From: Lepidonotus clava
Lineage: Eukaryota > Annelida > Polychaeta > Phyllodocida > Polynoidae
Direction of reading: 5' to 3'
DNA length: 64,000 nt
Assembly (NCBI GenBank): GCA_936440205.1
Contig: OW387142.1
Span: 19,062,736-19,126,735, forward strand
The translations under genes and the position numbers were made by a program. A model generated the notes under the pieces. It saw nothing but the letters and a program-made list of their open reading frames with translations. It did no database searches and was not told the origin of the DNA. This document shows positions 59,038 through 64,000 of the stretch, one piece after another (the stretch's first letter is position 1; every line of letters starts with the position of its first letter).

Positions 59038-62000
59038 ATGGGTCCCCCGATACGACGGCTTGTAGTGACCGCTGTCTCCTGCTGTCTCCTGATATTTCTG
59101 GACAAGGCTAATGCACAAGGTGAGTAGGATTTGAACAGAGACTTTGTTGCAGTGTCATCGTTCCTATAGATGCATAATCTCAGCATATATAGATATACCC
59201 ACAGTCACGGCGTACCTAATTATTATGTTATACGATGCAAAGGAGGTTAAGTATTTCTCCAAAAATAAAAATAAACCATGACATTTTCTTTTTAAATTAG
59301 ACAATCTTTAAATATCTTAATTTTTTACTATTACCACCAATGCAATTTTGTGTGCATTGCACGTGTTGTATATATTGTTTCATGAATGTTTTATATTGAT
59401 AAAGGGCCTATCCACAGAGAGAAATATTACATAAGATTTAGGAAACAACGTCCCATACCTCTAAAGCCATACTAACACTCATTGAAAACAGCTGGGTCCC
59501 CAAAGAGTGGACTATCAGTTGTTAACTGACAGAATCCCTTTCAAGGCTTATGTATGGATATTTGGTTCACCACACTGCCACCCCAGCTACACCGTGTGCC
59601 AAATTTAAGAAATCACTAAGCGGAAGAACTGGCTTGGCTTGGGGATGAGGGCTAACGCTACTGAGGCACAGGAGATCCAGTGAAGTCGACCATCCACACG
59701 ACCCTTCAGTAAAACATGTTGTACGAATTTATGATTGGAAAATGTGGTGCCACGGGTGCCACGATCCAAATGACAGCATTTTAAAACGTTAATAGCTCGA
59801 GACAGGGTGTCATATACATTGTAACATTAGTATCGTCAGAGAACTCACTGTGGAATATGCAATTGTCCATAAACGCTATAACCATTATGGCATAATTGCT
59901 ATTGGGTGTAATTGATTAAGATACATTAAATGTTATAACCTAATGACCGTTTGGTGGTGCCCCTAGTGGTACCCCTTGCTGAAGGCAATGCTTTCAGGGT
60001 GTCAGCTGTCAGGGTCACCAGTCTAGGGGAGGTGCCTTTCTGTAGGCTTGTTAAGAAATTTACTGTATTCAGGAGAGATATCTCTACGAGGCTAAGATAT
60101 GCTCATTAGAAAGGAAATGTGCATGCTATCTCGAAATAGAGATAGATATATTTATTTTATGAGTAGAATGGTTGTTTCTGTACATTCTATCTAAATGTCA
60201 CGTTTTCAGTCAGGGGAGAAACAAACCGTTATTCCCCGGGAAAAACCAAGGGAATATGCAGCCACACACATTTTTATGAGTGAACCAATAAAAATGTAAG
60301 AAGTAAAGGGAATAACAAAAGCCTCAGTCAGTACTACCTATATATAAAAGTGTTTACATTGTCACGAAGACGAGTTTCGTATCCCTGGGAGAAGAGGAAT
60401 TTACCCTCTTAGGAGATTCCATCAACTTCCTCATAATGTTTTATAACTCAGCAGTACACGACCAATTAAATATGGAAATCAGATGCTGTTCCAGCAAATG
60501 GTTGAATGAAACATCGTGACATTTCAAAGAGATTGAAAGCATGCAAAGCACACCATAGGTCATGACAGGAAGAACATCAGAAAAAATCCAAACCATACAA
60601 AACTGTTTCTCGTCAATTGTACAATATAAATGTGCAGCATATTTCGATAAAACTCAATATGAAGCATAATTCTCTCACCGGTTCTGCAAATTACCATAAA
60701 TTTAGAGCTGCGCTTTACAAGGATTTTACCTATTCTGAATCACTGAATAAGAAAAGTTTATAGTCCTTTCTGCTCGTGAAAAAACCTAAGAAATTGAAGT
60801 TTCAATACTCCGGAGCGATTTGTAGGGTGATTTAGGACCTAGATATGTTAGAACTCTGTCTACTACATTCAATAATCCTAGAAACCCTTACGTGTTAAGT
60901 TACTGTGTATTTTTTCAGTTCCCAAAAAGTTCGATTTCCTAATTTCAGATATGATAAGTCTATTTGATATCGGCTACATAACAACTGGCCCCTTAACACT
61001 TTTTTTCTTTTTTTCTCGTTGCAATAGCCATCAGGGTCGCCCCTGGTTTACAGATTATTACATTGATTGATATATATTATGAAAAACGTACAAAAGTGCA
61101 CCATAGCACATATAATCAATATAAAGTACATAAATACACAGTCATTGTATCAACACTAGAACAAATCTTGATAATGCCTATGTAACACACAAACTTTTGA
61201 TATCTGCACTCAAACTATTCCAGTGGTCCACACCTATATAGAAAGGGCTTTTCTAAAATTTAGTATTTATTCTTGCAGGCAACTTAAACACCTTTTTGAC
61301 AACAGACCTAGTAAGCCTATCACGCACTGGAATCTGTAACACATTTGACTTTTTACTGTGTACAAACATTATTTTCAGCAATTGCATAATCCTTCTTTGT
61401 TCAAGGCTATCTATATTAAATCTAGAATGTAGCTCCCTCAAAAAATACGATCCTGTAAAGCACTGTATTTTGAAGAATCTGAAGTTCTCTCTTGAGCTCA
61501 AGACTTATAGCAATTAATAATGGGCCAGTATAATCAATAAATGGCAGTATTGTTTATATTGTTTATTTATAAATTGAAATTGCAGTATTATTATCTTTGT
61601 ATCTTCTCAGTTTAGAAAGTTGGAATATCTTGTTATTCACAATCCGCCCTATATGCGTAAAATTATTGACATAATGTTAATGTTCTAATTATTAGATGTA
61701 TTAGATGAAAAACATTGGGTTTTTGTATAGAATTTAGTGGTTTTTCCCGTATGAAAGTTCTTAAAGCAAGTACCAGCTGGCCATGGATGGCTGATTACGA
61801 ATAGCTATACAAACTCCTTCACTTCCATCAATATAAAGAGTATCAGGAAGAGTAAGTACAGAGATTCGTGTTTTTTTCCTCATACGCTGAATCGTGACCC
61901 ACCTTAGCTATGTGGCTCTTCCCCTTCTCATTCCCTGGCAAAGTAACAGACAGGGCTTACAGGTCTTCGCTTGTCGACCTTGATCCTTGAAACACGACTT

Positions 62001-64000
62001 AGGTACGTTTTGGTTATCTAGACAAAAAGTACCTTTAGGTTCGATAGTTATTGTGGATATCAGGACATTCTTGATGCCATGAAATGTATAAAAAATTTAA
62101 CAGTTTATCAAAATCATCTTTCCGATGGTTGTACCATTTTGTATCTTTTGAAAGCTAGTTGTTTAGTAGAAATATTGTCCATCGAATAGAAATCAAAGAA
62201 GGCTATTAACTTTTTGAATAATGGTTTACTACTATAGTGGGGTCTGTTAAGGTCATTTTTTTGAGAAATTGTTACACAGCGGATAAAAGCACCAAATTTG
62301 GTATGAGGCACCTCTGAGGCATAACTATCAAATTTGGAAGGGGAGCCACGTTGAAATATCAATAGGACGGATGTGAGGGCCCAAAAACCAATATGGCCGA
62401 CTTTTACTGTAAAATTTCTCATATCTCAGCTTCTAAAAAGACTAAAGAGACATGGTTGATGTCAAAATGGAGGGATTATGGGTCAGGGAACTCAATTATT
62501 TATGTTTCAAGTCAATGCGGAAATCCAAAATCCAAGATGGCTGACCAATTTTGAGAAATATTATGATTTTTAGCTACTAAGGCATAAGGCCAAGGGAAAT
62601 GGTTCCAATATCAGTTGTTAATAGCCTAGAGGGCTCAATAAATATGATATTCATCCAATACAATACCATACATTTCAAAATGGCTGAATTCATTAGCATG
62701 ATACCTTTGATAGTGACCGCGGATTCCGAAATAATTCAAAAGAAAGGATATAGACTTTACTCATTTGCCACAAGATTTCTTGATTTCATTTGGTATGATG
62801 ATCCTCTGGGAGCCCTTAATTGAATTTAAAAGGGGAGCCACCTTGAAATATCAATATAACCCTGACAGGGGCCAAAAATCCAATATGGCTGACTTTTATT
62901 GAAATAATCTTATATCTCAGCTTCTGAAATGCCTAGAAACACATTGCTATTGTCCAGATTGGTGGATTATAGATCAGGGAATCCAATTATTTACCTTGCG
63001 AATCTATAAAATAGGTCTAATCGAAGCTAGCCAAAAGTTTTGGTCAAATACCTTAAATTTCAAATGCTCAAAACATACAAAATTTGTCAAAATTTCATTT
63101 TGGTATTTCAAGATGGCTCCCCTTCTAGATTCAATAGTTATGCCTCAGAGGTGCCTCATGCAAAATTTGGTGCTTTTATCCGCCGCGTAACGAAAATGTT
63201 GTTAACAGACCCCACTACTAGGCCATTTCATGAAAACGTTGTGAAAAGGTTATTTGCATCAGTTCTTGTTGTTGTGTGGACAGGATTATCACTGACGACC
63301 AGAAGTAGTAGTTAGCTCGGTTCACACCACTGACTGCACCCTGCGGCCCAGTAAGATGATTTGCCTTCTTTATTCTCAGTTTGCAGCGGGTCCCAAAGGT
63401 TCGACCAGAACACAAGAACTGGCCGCCTTTCCGTCGGACGGTACGGGGATAACTACCTCTGCTACTGGAGAATCACCGTACCCTCTTCGCTGGTGGGTGT
63501 ACTCAATGTCATGAGGGTGTTAACACGTTCCACATTCAATTTGTTATTTGCCCCATAGAACAAAAGAATAGTGCGTTTTAGATGAACCAATCGGCTCATT
63601 GTTCAGCTGTCAGCCAAAACAGCCTTGGCAGTTTATAAAGGAGAATGTTTCATTTGCCATTTCATCATTATGACAATTTATATAATTTGTTTCTTTGGTA
63701 TTTTGGTTGCCAAATTGCAATCGCTTCAGAGCAACAATTGGCTTATGATAAATCTCAGAGTTGACGTTTGTGCTCCAGGGGAGACGTCTGTGTAAGCAAA
63801 ATGGAATCACATTTTGGCGCCCAATTAAGTTAACCAGTACATTATTTACTAAGAATATTGTGATGTGTTTTACCATTCATTGTACATGATATAGAAGATC
63901 ATTCTTAAATATGGAATTATAAAATACCTAGTTGTCACCTTATGGGGTTGATGTTGTATTGCAGGTGGTTCGGTTGACGTTCAGCAGTGTGCGGCTGGCA
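59038..64000 (+). CDS. Secreted or cell-surface CUB-domain protein, 5' part only
   Basis: Exons visible: 59038-59119, 63380-63492 and 63965-64000, continuing past the window. Exon 1 encodes a signal peptide (MGPPIRRLVVTAVSCCLLIF then LDKANAQ) with an AXA-type cleavage site after ANA. It ends CAAG|GTGAGT in phase 1. Exon 2 starts with acceptor TTTATTCTCAG and encodes VCSGSQRFDQNTRTGRLSVG then RYGDNYLCYWRITVPSSL. Exon 3 gives VVRLTFSSVRLA. The Cys, G-rich turn, C-x-W-x-I-x-VP and hydrophobic L-x-F pattern is the N-terminal half of a CUB domain, a fold used for extracellular protein and glycan binding. The phase-1 intron after the signal peptide is normal for secreted modular proteins. The rest of the architecture is outside the window, so no gene name can be given. 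Confidence 0.8.
60999..61560 (-). mobile_element. LINE 3' end, CR1/Jockey-like reverse transcriptase tail, degraded
   Basis: On the minus strand, pieces of a non-LTR retrotransposon RT C-terminus are readable in two frames: DYTGPLLIAISLELKRELQI, then LEQRRIMQLLKIMFVHSKKS and VRDRLTRSVVKKVFKLPA, then, past a stop, KSPFYIGVDHWNSLSADIKS. The order and the SPFY-GV-HWNSL motif are typical of LINE RT ends. A 3' UTR follows, ending in an A-rich tail (T-rich on the plus strand at 60999-61018). The copy has at least one frameshift and two or more stops and is 5' truncated, so it is dead. Confidence 0.8.
62235..63217 (+). mobile_element. Family A inverted-repeat DNA transposon, full-length reference copy
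   Basis: 983 bp with terminal inverted repeats of about 120 bp, starting TAGTGGGGTCTGTTAA at 62235 and ending TTAACAGACCCCACTA at 63217. The inner parts of the repeats carry 'aagcaccaaatttgg' and 'atgaggcacctctgaggcata'. It has no transposase. The TA at both ends would suit a TA target duplication (Tc1/mariner-like), and CTA outside both ends leaves a 3-bp duplication possible too. Five copies lie in this window. Confidence 0.9.

Larger units (their letters stand above)
59120..63379 (+). other. Intron 1 of the CUB gene
   Basis: 4.26 kb, mostly AT-rich unique sequence, with a LINE 3' fragment at 60999-61560 (opposite strand) and a full-length family A element at 62235-63217. No further exon is recognisable. 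Confidence 0.75.

Overview
The window looks like nuclear DNA from a non-vertebrate animal, most likely a marine invertebrate. The evidence is an animal-type beta-tubulin gene split by GT-AG introns, an extracellular CUB-domain gene, a tRNA-derived SINE, a LINE 3' end, several families of short inverted-repeat transposons and many microsatellites. The sequence does not let me name the phylum.

Layout. From 1 to about 43.9 kb I recognise no complete protein gene. This part is AT-rich background carrying compact GC/CpG-rich islands, at about 1.1-1.6, 7.8-8.1, 10.9-11.2, 14.5-15.0, 15.3-15.6, 16.6-18.3, 19.9-20.1, 25.1-28.1, 33.5-33.9, 37.4-38.1 and 38.9-39.3 kb. The islands hold transcription-factor-like sites (a CTCF-type motif, an ETS/E-box/ETS cluster, an NF-kB-type site) and a recurrent 9-mer, GAGCWGCTC. 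Two minus-strand segments (25082-25498 and 31819-31971) look like true exons of an unidentified gene or genes. The rest of this part is repeats: a 70-bp minisatellite, a SINE with perfect 12-bp target duplications, simple repeats and inverted-repeat elements.

44.1-54.4 kb is a complete beta-tubulin gene on the minus strand: 8 exons, 444 residues, every junction in phase. Its first exon (19 codons) lies 7 kb upstream of the second. That intron is a transposon graveyard, with two copies of a 450-bp element (one with a nested insertion that includes a 157-bp palindrome), a long-TIR element in inverse orientation and a TTAA-flanked element.

54.5-58.1 kb holds a 2.16-kb inverted-repeat element with 5-bp target duplications and a captured piece of flanking DNA. 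At 58.3-59.1 kb there is a head-to-head pair. A three-exon minus-strand gene appears to encode a 71-residue protein, and 166 bp away a plus-strand gene starts with a signal peptide and continues into a CUB domain that runs off the right edge. The first intron of the CUB gene contains a LINE fragment and a full-length copy of the long-TIR element.

The recognised genes do not form a pathway. Tubulin is cytoskeletal and the CUB protein is secreted or at the cell surface. I found no operon, CRISPR array or immune-type system.
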